A stretch of 64,000 bases of DNA from Parabacteroides bouchesdurhonensis (GTDB lineage: Bacteria > Bacteroidota > Bacteroidia > Bacteroidales > Tannerellaceae): assembly GCF_900186615.1 (NCBI RefSeq), contig NZ_LT896588.1, positions 1,288,218 through 1,352,217 of the forward strand, written 5' to 3'. Both the position numbers and the translations under genes were made by a program. Below the pieces are notes generated by a model, which did no database searches, was not told the origin of the DNA, and saw only the letters and a list, made by a program, of their open reading frames with translations. Below, one piece after another: positions 17,994 to 28,759 of this stretch (positions are counted from its first letter, which is position 1; each line of letters starts with the position of its first letter).

Positions 17994-18980
17994 ATGTCAA
18001 CAAATCAATCAATAGGATATATGGATGTTCCTGTACCGAAAAATATAGATCTGAAAGAAGAGATTAACAGATTACGTAAAGAAAAAAACGCAATCATATT
18101 AGCTCATTATTATCAAACCGGAGATATACAGGATATTGCCGATTTTGTAGGTGACAGTCTTGCATTGGCTCAGTGGGCAGCAAAAACTAAAGCAGACATA
18201 ATTGTATTATGTGGTGTTCATTTTATGGGAGAAACAGCAAAGATTCTTTGTCCTGATAAAAAAGTATTGGTTCCTGATTTGAATGCCGGTTGTTCTTTGG
18301 CTGATAGTTGTCCGGCTCCTGAATTTGCAGAATTTGTGAAACAGCATCCGGGTTATACGGTTATTTCTTATGTAAATACTACAGCTGCTGTTAAAGCAGT
18401 AACGGATGTGGTGGTAACTTCTACCAATGCCCGTCAGATTGTTGAAAGTTTTCCGGAAGATACAAAGATTATTTTTGGTCCAGATCGTAATTTAGGTAAT
18501 TATATAAATGGTATTACAGGACGTAATATGTTATTATGGGATGGTGCTTGTCATGTTCATGAACAATTCTCTTTAGAAAAGATATTAGAATTAAAGAAAC
18601 AATATCCGGAAGCAGAAGTAATAACTCATCCCGAATGTAAACAACCTATTATACAGGTCTCAGACTTCGTAGGATCGACTGCGGCATTATTAAAGCATAC
18701 TATTAAGTCTGATAGAAAACAATTCATTGTAGCGACTGAAAGTGGCGTTATTCATGAAATGCGTAAGCAGAGTCCTTACAAGGACTTTATTCCTGCTCCT
18801 CCGAATGATAGTACCTGTGCATGCAATGAATGTAGTTTTATGCGTTTAAACACAATGGAAAAGCTTTATAACTGTCTGAAATATGAATTACCTGAAATAT
18901 TTGTAGATGAGGAAATTCAAAAGAAAGCTATAAAGCCAATTAAGAAAATGTTGGAAATATCGGAGAAACTAGGATTATAG
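17994..18980 (+). CDS. nadA: Quinolinate synthase A
   Basis: NadA condenses iminoaspartate with dihydroxyacetone phosphate to quinolinate in de novo NAD synthesis. The 328-residue product has the three-fold NadA layout: KNAIILAHYYQTGDIQDIAD near the N-terminus, VPDLNAGCSLADSCP (first cluster cysteine, ~residue 100), a second cysteine region around HPECKQPI, and the C-terminal CACNECSFMRLNTMEKL with the third ligand. Together they bind an oxygen-sensitive [4Fe-4S] cluster. nadB and nadC are not adjacent. The gene converges on porZ with a 17-base gap. Confidence 0.95.
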   Translation: MSTNQSIGYMDVPVPKNIDLKEEINRLRKEKNAIILAHYYQTGDIQDIADFVGDSLALAQWAAKTKADIIVLCGVHFMGETAKILCPDKKVLVPDLNAGCSLADSCPAPEFAEFVKQHPGYTVISYVNTTAAVKAVTDVVVTSTNARQIVESFPEDTKIIFGPDRNLGNYINGITGRNMLLWDGACHVHEQFSLEKILELKKQYPEAEVITHPECKQPIIQVSDFVGSTAALLKHTIKSDRKQFIVATESGVIHEMRKQSPYKDFIPAPPNDSTCACNECSFMRLNTMEKLYNCLKYELPEIFVDEEIQKKAIKPIKKMLEISEKLGL

Positions 18981-18997
18981 TATCCTTTTCAATTCTA

Positions 18998-21328
18998 TTA
19001 TTTAATCACAGCTATTTTAGTAACAACGCTTTCAGAACCTTCGTTTGTAGATATTAATACTAAATAAATACCTGTAGAAACCCGACTGCCTGATTTGTTC
19101 TTACAATTCCAGGTTGCCTGTCCACCAATTGATTTGGTTTGATAAAGTATGTTTCCGTTTATATCGGTTATTTTTATATTTGAATTGTCCATTAATCCGG
19201 TAATTGTTACTTTATCATTAAAATCAGGCCTTACAGGATTTGGATAAGCATATACGTCGGAATAATTTTCTTTTCCTTTTGTAGCTTCACCTTTATAAGA
19301 TACGAGTCCTTTATCAGTACCCATAAATACTTCTCCTGTTTCATCATTAATATCAATAGAATAAATTACATCGGATATTAATAAACTGTTGCTTGTATTG
19401 AAGTAATGAACTATTTCTTGATTATCGGCCGATAATACATAAACACCATTACCATCAGTTCCAATCCATTTTTGGTTCCCTCCGTCGACAGTGATACAAT
19501 TTACTTTTATATTGTCAAGAAAATAATAAGGTTCATCATTTTCATTAGTAAGTTTTATGCGTATACAACGAACAACAGAAGCAGCGGCTTTGTCTGGATT
19601 AGTAATATAAATAGCGCCTTTACTGGTTCCAATCCAAACTTGGTTATTTTTATCTTCTGCCATGCAGTTGTAACTGTTAGGGCTGAAATTATTACCATCT
19701 TGATCTATAAAGTTGGTATATTCCATATACGTGTCATCAGAATCATCTATTGTTCTGTTGTTATCCAATACAACTATTTTAGGATTTACTCGTGGAATGT
19801 TAAACCATTTTTTATCTGTCGAAGTAATCAATATACTATTTAGTGTATATTGGTTATAAAGAGGAGGACAAGCTATACTATGCCATTTACCATCAGTATC
19901 CATTACTTTAATAGGTGTATTGGCTTCTGAATTATTCATCCATATATTTCCATATTTATCGAAAGTCGCTCCATCTATGTTCATGTAAGCCTTGCTTGAA
20001 GGAACTGAAATAGCACTTTCAATTGTACTGTTTGAAGTATCATACTTATAAAAATCGGAACCGGCAAACAGTGCTGCTCCATTATTGTAAGCAGTAACAA
20101 ATATGTTTTCATCATTCTTCGGATCAATAGCAATGCTCGTAAAGTTTCTCATACCTGTTTTAGGTGATATTATGCTCCATTTATCATAATCATAAACCAT
20201 TATTTCTCCTTGATAACCTAAAGGATTGTTGTTTGATGATTTTCCACCCGGTATTACATAAACTTTTGAATTGTTGCATAATACTCTGTAAGAATTATTG
20301 TATTTAGGACTGTTTATAATAATAGGATCACTATTTACGCTATATGCACCGGAAGTATTTTTTGTTATATATTTTAATCCGGAAGTACCGTTTGCTATCC
20401 AGTAAGAATCCGTTTTGTCAGCAGATGATATATCATTAATACTTATATTGTTTACTTGGTCGTATTTATCCAGATCAGAAAAAATGTAGAATTGATTAGA
20501 ACATATACAAGCTAATTTATTAGCTATTAATTTAACGCTTGATATGGTGGTATTAGTAATTATAGGAATTATTGTATTATTGTCTTCATAATAAATTCCG
20601 TTATTCTTTACGAAAAAGCATATTTTACCTTGAAAAAGCAGTAATGTATTGATGTCTTTATTATTGAATAAAGAAGTATTGATGAAATACTCTTTCCAAT
20701 TATTTTTATCTAATAAATTATCATTTAAAGATGCTTCCAATATACCATCTGAAGTAGAAGCATATATTTTGTTATTATTGATAATACATGATGTAGTAAT
20801 GACAGAAAGATTATATGTATCTGTTATTTCTTTCTTTTTCATATTGACTACCATAATACCGAAATTGGTGGATATATAAGCGTATTCGTTATATAACAAT
20901 ACAGAATTAACGTCTTTATCAGTTATGTTAGTGTTGTTGTAAAGATAAGGAAGATTGGTTACGATATTATTATCTATAATATCTATGTTCCAGTTATTAT
21001 AGATAATAAGGAGAGATTTGGTATTAGTATTGTATTTAATAAATGAAATTTGACTGTCATTTAAACCGGTAAGTTTATTGTATTCTTTAATACTGTTATC
21101 TTCTTTTGTATAAGAATATAAAGATCCTTGTGGTTTTACTTCATCCTTCTTTATATTATAAGGTAAATCACCTTCCGCAACAACAAATACTTTATCTGCT
21201 GCTTTCTCTACAATGCGTGTATTATAGTATGACAAATAAGTTTTCCATCTATCGCTTGATGAGTTATCTGAAAATACTGTATTTGCAATTACGAAAATGA
21301 ATAATAATATAATATATAGACGTTTCAT
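18998..21328 (-). CDS. porZ: Type IX secretion component PorZ
   Basis: A 776-residue protein with a signal peptide (1-20). Two long beta-propeller-like regions (~30-700) have repeated 'two-component regulator propeller' strands (for example GNIWMNNSEANTPIKV, QVWIGTSKGAIYI, KWIGTDGNGVYVLS and EVFMGTDKGLVSY). The C-terminal ~85 residues form a T9SS type A-like domain (YPNPVRPDFNDKVTITGLMD ... GIYLVLIS ... KIAVIK). This architecture and length match PorZ, which in Porphyromonas gingivalis is part of the surface attachment complex that delivers A-LPS to cargo (established knowledge). A soluble hybrid-sensor origin of the propeller repeats is the main alternative. It follows rdgB by four bases, probably as one operon. 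Confidence 0.82.
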   Translation of the reverse strand: MKRLYIILLFIFVIANTVFSDNSSSDRWKTYLSYYNTRIVEKAADKVFVVAEGDLPYNIKKDEVKPQGSLYSYTKEDNSIKEYNKLTGLNDSQISFIKYNTNTKSLLIIYNNWNIDIIDNNIVTNLPYLYNNTNITDKDVNSVLLYNEYAYISTNFGIMVVNMKKKEITDTYNLSVITTSCIINNNKIYASTSDGILEASLNDNLLDKNNWKEYFINTSLFNNKDINTLLLFQGKICFFVKNNGIYYEDNNTIIPIITNTTISSVKLIANKLACICSNQFYIFSDLDKYDQVNNISINDISSADKTDSYWIANGTSGLKYITKNTSGAYSVNSDPIIINSPKYNNSYRVLCNNSKVYVIPGGKSSNNNPLGYQGEIMVYDYDKWSIISPKTGMRNFTSIAIDPKNDENIFVTAYNNGAALFAGSDFYKYDTSNSTIESAISVPSSKAYMNIDGATFDKYGNIWMNNSEANTPIKVMDTDGKWHSIACPPLYNQYTLNSILITSTDKKWFNIPRVNPKIVVLDNNRTIDDSDDTYMEYTNFIDQDGNNFSPNSYNCMAEDKNNQVWIGTSKGAIYITNPDKAAASVVRCIRIKLTNENDEPYYFLDNIKVNCITVDGGNQKWIGTDGNGVYVLSADNQEIVHYFNTSNSLLISDVIYSIDINDETGEVFMGTDKGLVSYKGEATKGKENYSDVYAYPNPVRPDFNDKVTITGLMDNSNIKITDINGNILYQTKSIGGQATWNCKNKSGSRVSTGIYLVLISTNEGSESVVTKIAVIK

Positions 21329-21332
21329 ATAA

Positions 21333-21911
21333 CTAAAATATGCCGTTTAATAAAAAAGTACTTAATTTTTTTACTGCTTCTGCACGATGACTGATCTTAT
21401 TTTTTATATCACCCATTTCTGCAAAAGATTCTGTATAATTATCAGGGACAAATACAGGATCGTAACCAAAGCCGTTTTTCCCCCTCTTTTCTGTCAAAAT
21501 AGAGCCGTTTACAACACCTTCGAATAAATACTCCTTATTATTTAAAATAATGGCTATAACTGTCCGAAAACGTGCTTTACGATTTTCTTTGCCTTCCATT
21601 TCTGATAAAAGCTTTTTCATATTGGCTTCCGAATTGTGTCCAGGACCTGCATAACGGGCTGAGTAAACGCCCGGAGCATTGTTTAAAGCTTCTACTTCCA
21701 ACCCGGTATCGTCGGCAAAACAATCATAACCATATTTTTCCTTTATATAGCGTGCTTTTTGCAAAGCATTTCCTTCTAAAGTATCTGCCGTTTCGGGTAT
21801 GTCGTCATGACAATTTATATCAGCCAAACTTATGATTTCTATTTTATCCGCTGTCATTTTCCGAACTTCGTCCAGTTTATGTTCATTATTGGTGGCAAAA
21901 ACTAATTTCAT
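21333..21911 (-). CDS. rdgB: XTP/dITP diphosphatase (RdgB/HAM1)
   Basis: House-cleaning pyrophosphatase that hydrolyses dITP and XTP to monophosphates, keeping deaminated purines out of DNA. The 192 residues are complete: the nucleotide-binding start [18 protein letters not shown], the active-site region [31 protein letters not shown], and the C-terminal [10 protein letters not shown]. The TAA is four bases before the porZ ATG. A terminator at 21933-21972 separates it from yitT, so rdgB-porZ is probably its own transcript. Confidence 0.95.
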   Translation of the reverse strand: MKLVFATNNEHKLDEVRKMTADKIEIISLADINCHDDIPETADTLEGNALQKARYIKEKYGYDCFADDTGLEVEALNNAPGVYSARYAGPGHNSEANMKKLLSEMEGKENRKARFRTVIAIILNNKEYLFEGVVNGSILTEKRGKNGFGYDPVFVPDNYTESFAEMGDIKNKISHRAEAVKKLSTFLLNGIF

Positions 21912-21932
21912 ATCATTGTAAGAGTATAATAA

Positions 21933-21972
21933 AAAAGCACTTCCGTGAATATAAACGTATGGAAGTGCTTTT
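21933..21972 (-). terminator. Terminator after leuS-yitT
   Basis: The perfect 12-base stem AAAAGCACTTCC (21933-21944) / GGAAGTGCTTTT (21961-21972) has a 16-base loop. On the minus strand it is followed by TTATTATAC after the T-run, as in rho-independent terminators. Confidence 0.75.
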
Positions 21973-21991
21973 AATTGTTTGAATATTTATT

Positions 21992-22873
21992 TTATGCTTT
22001 TATCTGATCAAATCCTTCGCCATATACTCCCCGTACAATGCTTTGCGAAATAAATGCCTGATGGTCTATTTTTTTTACCAAACGAAAAATAGAAACAGAT
22101 TCGGATTTTTTAGCCAGCAAGACGACTACTTTAACAGGTTTTCGGGAATATCCTCCAACCCCATCAAGAATAGTGCATCCACGCCCTAAATCATGAATAA
22201 TACGATCTGCTATCTCATCATATTTCTGGGAGAATATAAAAAATTGTACGGACTGACGGTTTCCGTTTAATACCATATCGAGAACGTAGTTGCTAATTAT
22301 CATTTCAACAAAACCAAATACAATTTTATCTATGTTGTGGAATAGAAAAAATGATGAACTGATAATAAAGAAATCACAGAATAATAAAGCACGTCCGATA
22401 GATATATTCTTATATTTATTTACAATAGCTCCGATAATATCGGTTCCTCCTGTACTTCCATTGGCAGAAAATACTAATCCCAATCCGGCTCCGCAAAGAA
22501 GTGCACCGATCATGATGGCCATAAATGGCTGATCATGTAAAATTGGATTTCCTTTCAACAACCATTCAAAGAGTGATAAAGAAACGGAAAGAGAAAATAC
22601 CCCGAATATGGTTTTTATAAGGAACTTAAAACCTAATATTTTAAGTGCTGCCAATAGTAAAACCACATTTATAACAAAGTATGAAACAGATACTGGTATA
22701 GCGCCATTAGTCGCAAAAAATATTAATGCGCAAATACCACTAACACCACCGGTCACAATTTCATTAGACAGGATAAATGCGTTAAAGCCGAAACCATACA
22801 ATAAAGTTCCGAATATAATTACCAGATAATCCTGTATCGAAAAATAAACTTTATAAAATTGGGCTGCTCTCAT
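21992..22873 (-). CDS. YitT-family membrane protein (DUF161/DUF2179)
   Basis: A 293-residue protein with five to six hydrophobic segments in residues ~15-180 (for example FGTLLYGFGFNAFIL, GALLCGAGLGLVFSANGSTGG). The conserved YitT words NEIVTGGVSG and GSTGGTDIIGAI are present. A soluble C-terminal DUF2179 domain (~225-285, with GCTILDGVGGYSRKPVKVV) follows. Function is unknown in this family, and small-molecule transport has only been suggested. The start codon directly follows the leuS stop (TAAATG), so the two are cotranscribed. Confidence 0.88.
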   Translation of the reverse strand: MRAAQFYKVYFSIQDYLVIIFGTLLYGFGFNAFILSNEIVTGGVSGICALIFFATNGAIPVSVSYFVINVVLLLAALKILGFKFLIKTIFGVFSLSVSLSLFEWLLKGNPILHDQPFMAIMIGALLCGAGLGLVFSANGSTGGTDIIGAIVNKYKNISIGRALLFCDFFIISSSFFLFHNIDKIVFGFVEMIISNYVLDMVLNGNRQSVQFFIFSQKYDEIADRIIHDLGRGCTILDGVGGYSRKPVKVVVLLAKKSESVSIFRLVKKIDHQAFISQSIVRGVYGEGFDQIKA

Positions 22874-25711
22874 TTAAATAACAATATTAACGATCTTACC
22901 TGGAACAACAATCACCTTTTTAGGTGTCTTGCCTTCCATCCATTTAGCGGAACTTTCGTGACTAAGAGCAACTTTCTCTACTTCTTCACGAGGCATATCG
23001 GCCGGAAGTTCCAGATTAAAACGGGCTTTTCCGTTGAATGAGATGACATAAGTAACTGAGTTTTCTTTCAGGTACTCTTCATTGTGCTGTGGCCATGGAG
23101 CATCGCAGATAGTGGTGGTATGACCACATTCATGCCATAACTCTTCTGCAATATGCGGTGCGAACGGGGCAAGCAAGATAATCAGTTGCTCCAGAATAGC
23201 ACGCTTATTATATTTCAGGCTGCTTAATTCATTAATACAGATCATGAAAGCACTGATAGAAGTATTGTAAGAGAAATGCTCAATATCGAATGTTACTTTC
23301 TTAATCAGTTTATGTAATGATTTCAATTCCTCAGCTGTTGGTTCAGCATCCGTGATCTGCAAGCTTTCGGTATTTCCATAGAATAATGTCCAAAGCTTTT
23401 TCAGGAAACGGTGAACACCGTCGATACCGTTTGTATCCCAGGGCTTGGATTGTTCTAACGGGCCTAGGAACATTTCATACAAACGCAATGTATCTGCTCC
23501 GTATTTTTCGACGATCATATCCGGGTTCACTACGTTGAACATAGACTTTGACATTTTTTCAACAGCCCATCCGCAGATATATTTACCGTCTTCCAGAATA
23601 AATTCAGCGTTGTTGTATTCCGGACGCCAATTCTTGAAAGCTTCCGTGTCGAGTATATCGTTGGATACGATGTTTACATCCACGTGTAGAGGAGTTACTT
23701 CGTATTGATCCTTCAAGTTCAAAGATACAAATGTGTTGGTATCTTTGATACGATACACGAAGTTGGAACGTCCCTGAATCATACCCTGATTAATTAGTTT
23801 CTTGAACGGTTCTTCTTCGCAGACAACTCCCATATCATAAAGAAATTTGTTCCAGAAACGGCTGTAGATAAGGTGACCGGTAGCATGTTCTGTTCCTCCT
23901 ATATAAAGGTCTACATTGCGCCAATATTCGTCAACTTGTTTGTCTACTAATCCTTTGTCGTTGTGCGGGTCCATATAGCGCAGGTAGTAAGCGGAAGAAC
24001 CTGCAAACCCCGGCATTGTACAAAGTTCCAGTGGAAAAATGGTTTTATTATCTATTTTAGATGTTTCAACAACCTTTTTATTTACAGAATCCCATGCCCA
24101 CTTGATAGCATGTCCCAATGGAGGTTCACCGGTTGCAGTAGGGAGGAACTTATCAACTTCCGGCAATCGCAATGGCAATGATTCTAAAGGTAACATTTGA
24201 GGCATTCCGTCGGCATCATAATAAACCGGGAACGGTTCGCCCCAATAGCGTTGACGGCTAAAAATTGCATCACGCAGACGATAATTTATTTTTACACGTC
24301 CCAGTTTATGTTCAGCTACATACTTTTTGGTAGTGGCAATGGCTTCTTTTACTGTCAATCCGTTTAATGACAGTTCGCAGTAGGGAGTTACGTTCGGTCT
24401 CGGCGAGTTGCAAACGATGCCTTCTTTGGCATCGAAACTTTCTTCGCTTACGTCGCAACCTTCGATCAGCGGAATGATAGGCAGGTTGAAATGTTTGGCA
24501 AAAGCATAGTCGCGGCTATCGTGTGCCGGAACTGCCATGATGGCTCCTGTTCCATATCCAGCCAGTACATAATCGCTGATCCATACGGGTACTGCATCTC
24601 CGGTAAACGGGTTGATGGCATATGATCCGCTGAATACACCTGTTACCTGACGGTCTGCAATACGTTCGCGTTCGGTACGTTTTTTAGTACGATCCAGATA
24701 GGCATCTACTTCCTGTTTTTGCTGCGGAGTAGTTAATTGCTCAACTAATTCACTTTCGGGAGCCAATACCATGAAAGTAACACCGAACATAGTGTCTGCA
24801 CGGGTGGTAAAGATGGTAAATTCCAGATCGCTGTCTTTTACTTTGAAGTTTACTTCGGCACCTTCGCTGCGACCTATCCAGTTGCGTTGTGTCTCTTTCA
24901 ATGAGTCTGTCCAGTCTATTGTATCCAAACCATCCAACAGTCGTTGTGCGTAAGCCGATACACGCAGGCACCACTGGCGCATCATCTTTTGTTCTACCGG
25001 ATAACCACCACGTTCGGAAACACCGTTTACAACCTCATCGTTAGCCAGTACAGTTCCCAGTTCGGAACACCAGTTTACCATAGTATCACCCAGATAAGCG
25101 ATACGATAATTCAGAAGTATTGCTTGTTTTTCTTTATTGCTTTTTGCTTTCCATTCTTCGGCAGTGAAACTCATTTCTTCGCCGCAGGCAACGTTTAGGC
25201 CCTCGGTTCCGACCTGTTCGAAAGCGGCAACTAGTTCGCTGATAGGGCGTGCCTGCTTTTCGTCGTTGCAATAGTAACTGTTGAACATTTTGATAAATGC
25301 CCATTGTGTCCAGTGGTAATATTCGGGATCGCAGGTACGGATCTCGCGGCTCCAATCGTAACTGAAACCTATTTTATCCATTTGCTCACGATAACGGGCA
25401 ATGTTTTGTTTAGTAGTAACTTCGGGATGTTGTCCGGTTTGAATGGCATATTGTTCGGCCGGCAGACCGTAAGCATCATATCCCATCGGATGCAATACGT
25501 TGAAACCCTGTAACCGTTTATAGCGGGAATAAATATCAGAGGCTATATAACCGAGCGGATGACCTACATGCAAGCCTGCTCCTGATGGGTAAGGAAACAT
25601 ATCTAACACATAGTATTTAGGTTTATCTTTATTTTCTGTTACTTTGTAAACCTCATTGGCAATCCAATATTCATGCCATTTTTTTTCAATTTCTCTGAAA
25701 TTATACTCCAT
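22874..25711 (-). CDS. leuS: Leucyl-tRNA synthetase
   Basis: A 945-residue class I synthetase charging tRNA-Leu. The HIGH motif appears in [17 protein letters not shown] (~39-56). The CP1 editing domain (~225-430) includes [19 protein letters not shown] and [15 protein letters not shown]. The KMSKS loop is in [14 protein letters not shown] (~700), followed by the anticodon-binding helical domain and the C-terminal extension. The length is typical for Bacteroidota LeuRS. A TAACTTTG box at 25753-25760 lies just upstream. Confidence 0.97.
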   Translation of the reverse strand: MEYNFREIEKKWHEYWIANEVYKVTENKDKPKYYVLDMFPYPSGAGLHVGHPLGYIASDIYSRYKRLQGFNVLHPMGYDAYGLPAEQYAIQTGQHPEVTTKQNIARYREQMDKIGFSYDWSREIRTCDPEYYHWTQWAFIKMFNSYYCNDEKQARPISELVAAFEQVGTEGLNVACGEEMSFTAEEWKAKSNKEKQAILLNYRIAYLGDTMVNWCSELGTVLANDEVVNGVSERGGYPVEQKMMRQWCLRVSAYAQRLLDGLDTIDWTDSLKETQRNWIGRSEGAEVNFKVKDSDLEFTIFTTRADTMFGVTFMVLAPESELVEQLTTPQQKQEVDAYLDRTKKRTERERIADRQVTGVFSGSYAINPFTGDAVPVWISDYVLAGYGTGAIMAVPAHDSRDYAFAKHFNLPIIPLIEGCDVSEESFDAKEGIVCNSPRPNVTPYCELSLNGLTVKEAIATTKKYVAEHKLGRVKINYRLRDAIFSRQRYWGEPFPVYYDADGMPQMLPLESLPLRLPEVDKFLPTATGEPPLGHAIKWAWDSVNKKVVETSKIDNKTIFPLELCTMPGFAGSSAYYLRYMDPHNDKGLVDKQVDEYWRNVDLYIGGTEHATGHLIYSRFWNKFLYDMGVVCEEEPFKKLINQGMIQGRSNFVYRIKDTNTFVSLNLKDQYEVTPLHVDVNIVSNDILDTEAFKNWRPEYNNAEFILEDGKYICGWAVEKMSKSMFNVVNPDMIVEKYGADTLRLYEMFLGPLEQSKPWDTNGIDGVHRFLKKLWTLFYGNTESLQITDAEPTAEELKSLHKLIKKVTFDIEHFSYNTSISAFMICINELSSLKYNKRAILEQLIILLAPFAPHIAEELWHECGHTTTICDAPWPQHNEEYLKENSVTYVISFNGKARFNLELPADMPREEVEKVALSHESSAKWMEGKTPKKVIVVPGKIVNIVI

Positions 25712-25752
25712 AATTATTTGTTGTTTATTTTTATCTTTTCCATTTCAGGTCA

Positions 25753-25760
25753 CAAAGTTA
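25753..25760 (-). promoter_or_regulatory. -7 box of leuS promoter
   Basis: The minus strand reads TAACTTTG, 41 bases before the leuS ATG. Confidence 0.5.
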
Positions 25761-25906
25761 GTGAATTTATTTATTTTATATACGTAATTGTAAACAGTGC
25801 TTTTTTATAGGTGTTTTTTGTATTTGTTATTCATTATTTCGTATGGTTTGTACGAAAGTAAAGTTTATCGGATAAATGATTAATCAAAACTTAGTATTTC
25901 CTGTTT

Positions 25907-25964
25907 CATCGGGATGATTTTTTATAAAGTTCCCGATCATTTAAACAAATCATCGAGAACTTTA
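25907..25964. repeat. Palindromic element related to that at 342-403
   Basis: CATCGGGATGATTTT (25907 onward) precedes an imperfect 42-base palindrome (25923-25964; 19-pair stem with two mismatches) whose arms contain CCCGATCATTT and AAATCATCG. The same words occur in the inverted repeat at 342-403. Here it lies between divergent promoters, where no gene needs a terminator. Confidence 0.55.
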
Positions 25965-26003
25965 TTTAGATGGTTTCGGAATTCTTTCTTCAGCAAAAAA
26001 TAA

Positions 26004-26011
26004 TACCTTTG
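26004..26011 (+). promoter_or_regulatory. -7 box of mutS promoter
   Basis: TACCTTTG, 36 bases before the GTG start of mutS. Confidence 0.5.
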
Positions 26012-26047
26012 TAGCAGATAATTGTAAATATTAAATAATAGATTGCA

Positions 26048-28663
26048 GTGGCAAAGATTGTAGAAACCCCTTTAATGAAGCAGTATTTTGATGTAAAAGC
26101 AAAACATCCGGATGCCATTTTGTTGTTCCGTGTAGGAGACTTTTATGAAATGTACGGGGAAGATGCTGTTATTGGTGCCGAAATACTTGGGATTGTACAA
26201 ACAAAACGTGCGAATGGGGTAGCCCAACATGTAGAGATGGCTGGTTTTCCTCATCACGCGCTGGATACTTATTTGCCAAAATTGGTGCGTGCCGGTAAAC
26301 GTGTAGCTATATGTGACCAGTTGGAAGATCCTAAAATGACTAAGAAACTGGTAAAAAGAGGAGTTACGGAATTAGTTACACCAGGTGTTTCTATTAATGA
26401 TAATATTCTGAATCATAAGGAAAATAATTTTCTTGCAGCGATTCATTTCGGAAAAGATATTTGCGGCATTGCTTTTTTGGATATATCTACCGGAGAATTC
26501 ATGACAGCTGAAGGTACTCCTGATTATATAGATAAATTATTGAATAATTTTTCGCCTAAGGAAGTCTTAATTGAAAGAAATAATAAAAAGCGTTTTGAAG
26601 AATGTTTTGGTCCCCGTTTTTTTGTTTTTGAACTTGAAGACTGGATATTTACTTCTGAAGCTGCTCAAGATCGTTTATTGAAGCATTTTGAAACAAAAAA
26701 CTTGAAAGGATTCGGAGTACAGCATTTAAAGTTTGGGATAATTGCTTCTGGGGCAATTCTTTATTATTTGGATCAAACACAGCATACTCATATTTCACAT
26801 ATTACATCTCTTTCGCGCATAGAGGAAGATAGGTATGTGCGTTTGGATAAGTTTACAGTACGTAGTCTGGAACTGGTAGGAACTATGAATGATGAAGGAA
26901 CCAGTTTGTTGGATGTAATAGATAAAACGGTATCTCCTATGGGGTCACGTATGCTTCGCCGTTGGATTTTATTCCCTTTGAAAGATGTTAAACCTATTCA
27001 GGAGCGCCAGGATGTAGTTGATTATTTCTTCCGTCATCCGGAAATAAAAGAATTGCTGGATATGCAATTAGAACAAATAGGGGATTTGGAACGTATTATT
27101 TCCAAAGTGGCAGTAGGACGTGTATCGCCTCGTGAAGTTGTTCAATTAAAAGTGGCTTTACGTGCTATTGAACCTATTAAAGAGGCTTGTATAGCGAGTG
27201 AAGAACCTAGTTTATGTAGGATAGGAGAGCAGCTGAATGCGTGTGCTTTAATTAGTGAAAAAATAGATAAAGAGATAAGTAATGACCCGCCTTCATTGGT
27301 TAACAAAGGCGGTATTATTGCTAAAGGAGTTAATGAAGAGTTGGATGAATTGCGTTCTATAGCTTATTCCGGTAAAGATTATTTGCTGCAAGTACAGCAA
27401 CGTGAAATAGAAAAGACGGGAATACCAAGTTTAAAAATCGCTTTTAACAATGTGTTTGGGTATTATATTGAGGTTCGTAATGCGCATAAAGATAAAGTTC
27501 CGGCTGAATGGATACGTAAACAAACATTGGTAAATGCCGAGCGTTATATTACAGAAGAACTTAAAGAGTATGAAGAAAAGATATTAGGTGCAGAAGAAAA
27601 AATACTTTCTTTGGAAACACGTCTTTTTAATGAATTAGTTTTGACGTTAACTGATTATATTCCTCCTATTCAAGTAAATGCAAATTTGATTGGTCGTATA
27701 GATTGTCTTCTTTCTTTTGCCAAGGCGGCTGAAAGTAATAAATATATTCGTCCGGTAGTAAATGATCGGGAAATGATAGATATAAAACAAGGCCGTCATC
27801 CGGTAATTGAAAAACAATTGCCTTTGGGTGAACCTTATATTGCCAATGATGTTTATCTGGATGATGAAAAACAACAGATTATTATTATTACAGGTCCGAA
27901 TATGGCTGGTAAATCTGCATTACTTCGGCAAACAGCATTAATTACATTAATGGCTCAAATAGGTTGTTTTGTGCCTGCTGAAAGTGCTCAAATAGGTATT
28001 GTGGATAAGATTTTTACAAGGGTAGGGGCTTCTGATAATATTTCGTTGGGAGAATCTACGTTTATGGTAGAAATGAATGAAGCCGCCGATATTTTGAATA
28101 ATCTATCTTCTAAAAGTTTGGTTTTATTTGATGAATTAGGACGTGGAACAAGTACATATGATGGTATATCTATTGCGTGGGCCATTGTAGAATATATTCA
28201 CGAACACCCGAATGCTCGTGCCAAGACTTTATTTGCTACGCATTATCATGAATTGAATGAAATGGAACGGTCTTTCCGGCGTATTAAAAATTATAATGTA
28301 TCGGTTAAGGAGGTAAATAATAAGGTAATATTTTTACGGAAACTGGTACTTGGTGGGAGTGAACATAGTTTTGGTATTCATGTGGCCAAGATGGCTGGTA
28401 TGCCTAAGAGTATCGTAAAAAGGTCTAATGAGATATTAAAACAGCTTGAGAATGAAAATCGCCAAGATGGAATAAGTAGTAAACCTGTAAAAGAAATAGC
28501 AGCTGCTGCAGAGGGATATCAATTAAGTTTTTTCCAGTTGGATGATCCTATATTAAGTCAAGTTAGAGATGAGATTAATAATACGGATGTAAATAATCTA
28601 ACTCCTTTGGAAGCGTTGAATAAATTGAGTGAGATTAAAAAGATTATTACGGGAAAAAATTAA
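26048..28663 (+). CDS. mutS: DNA mismatch repair protein MutS
   Basis: Mismatch-recognition ATPase of 871 residues with a GTG start. The N-terminal mismatch-binding motif F-x-E lies in [14 protein letters not shown] (~25-38). The connector, lever and clamp domains follow (~130-560). The ATPase has Walker [14 protein letters not shown] (~620), Walker [11 protein letters not shown] (~695) and the trans-acting ATHYHEL segment. The C-terminal dimer/MutL-contact region ends near [14 protein letters not shown]. This is the MutS1 type, active with MutL, which is not in the window. Confidence 0.97.
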   Translation: MAKIVETPLMKQYFDVKAKHPDAILLFRVGDFYEMYGEDAVIGAEILGIVQTKRANGVAQHVEMAGFPHHALDTYLPKLVRAGKRVAICDQLEDPKMTKKLVKRGVTELVTPGVSINDNILNHKENNFLAAIHFGKDICGIAFLDISTGEFMTAEGTPDYIDKLLNNFSPKEVLIERNNKKRFEECFGPRFFVFELEDWIFTSEAAQDRLLKHFETKNLKGFGVQHLKFGIIASGAILYYLDQTQHTHISHITSLSRIEEDRYVRLDKFTVRSLELVGTMNDEGTSLLDVIDKTVSPMGSRMLRRWILFPLKDVKPIQERQDVVDYFFRHPEIKELLDMQLEQIGDLERIISKVAVGRVSPREVVQLKVALRAIEPIKEACIASEEPSLCRIGEQLNACALISEKIDKEISNDPPSLVNKGGIIAKGVNEELDELRSIAYSGKDYLLQVQQREIEKTGIPSLKIAFNNVFGYYIEVRNAHKDKVPAEWIRKQTLVNAERYITEELKEYEEKILGAEEKILSLETRLFNELVLTLTDYIPPIQVNANLIGRIDCLLSFAKAAESNKYIRPVVNDREMIDIKQGRHPVIEKQLPLGEPYIANDVYLDDEKQQIIIITGPNMAGKSALLRQTALITLMAQIGCFVPAESAQIGIVDKIFTRVGASDNISLGESTFMVEMNEAADILNNLSSKSLVLFDELGRGTSTYDGISIAWAIVEYIHEHPNARAKTLFATHYHELNEMERSFRRIKNYNVSVKEVNNKVIFLRKLVLGGSEHSFGIHVAKMAGMPKSIVKRSNEILKQLENENRQDGISSKPVKEIAAAAEGYQLSFFQLDDPILSQVRDEINNTDVNNLTPLEALNKLSEIKKIITGKN

Positions 28664-28675
28664 ACCTGGTTTCAT

Positions 28676-28705
28676 ACCCGGATATACAAAACTTTATATC
28701 CGGGT
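28676..28705 (+). terminator. Stem-loop after mutS
   Basis: The perfect 11-base stem ACCCGGATATA (28676-28686) / TATATCCGGGT (28695-28705) lies 13 bases after the mutS stop. It lacks a strong T-run, so terminator function is probable but not certain. Confidence 0.6.
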
Positions 28706-28707
28706 AA

Positions 28708-28721
28708 TTGTGGAAAGTCCC
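28708..28721. repeat. Left copy of 14-bp inverted repeat flanking a fimbrillin gene
   Basis: TTGTGGAAAGTCCC here and its exact complement at 29745-29758 bracket the fimbrillin gene 28760-29728. A further direct copy of AAGTCCCTGTTA is at 28715-28726 and 28773-28784. Confidence 0.6.
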
Positions 28722-28759
28722 TGTTAATATTAGATTGTTAATTATATGTTGGATTGTTT

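Larger units (their letters stand above)
25712..26047. other. Divergent leuS/mutS intergenic region
   Basis: A 336-base gap with -7 boxes for both genes and a palindromic element at 25907-25964. No coding frame is seen. Confidence 0.6.
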
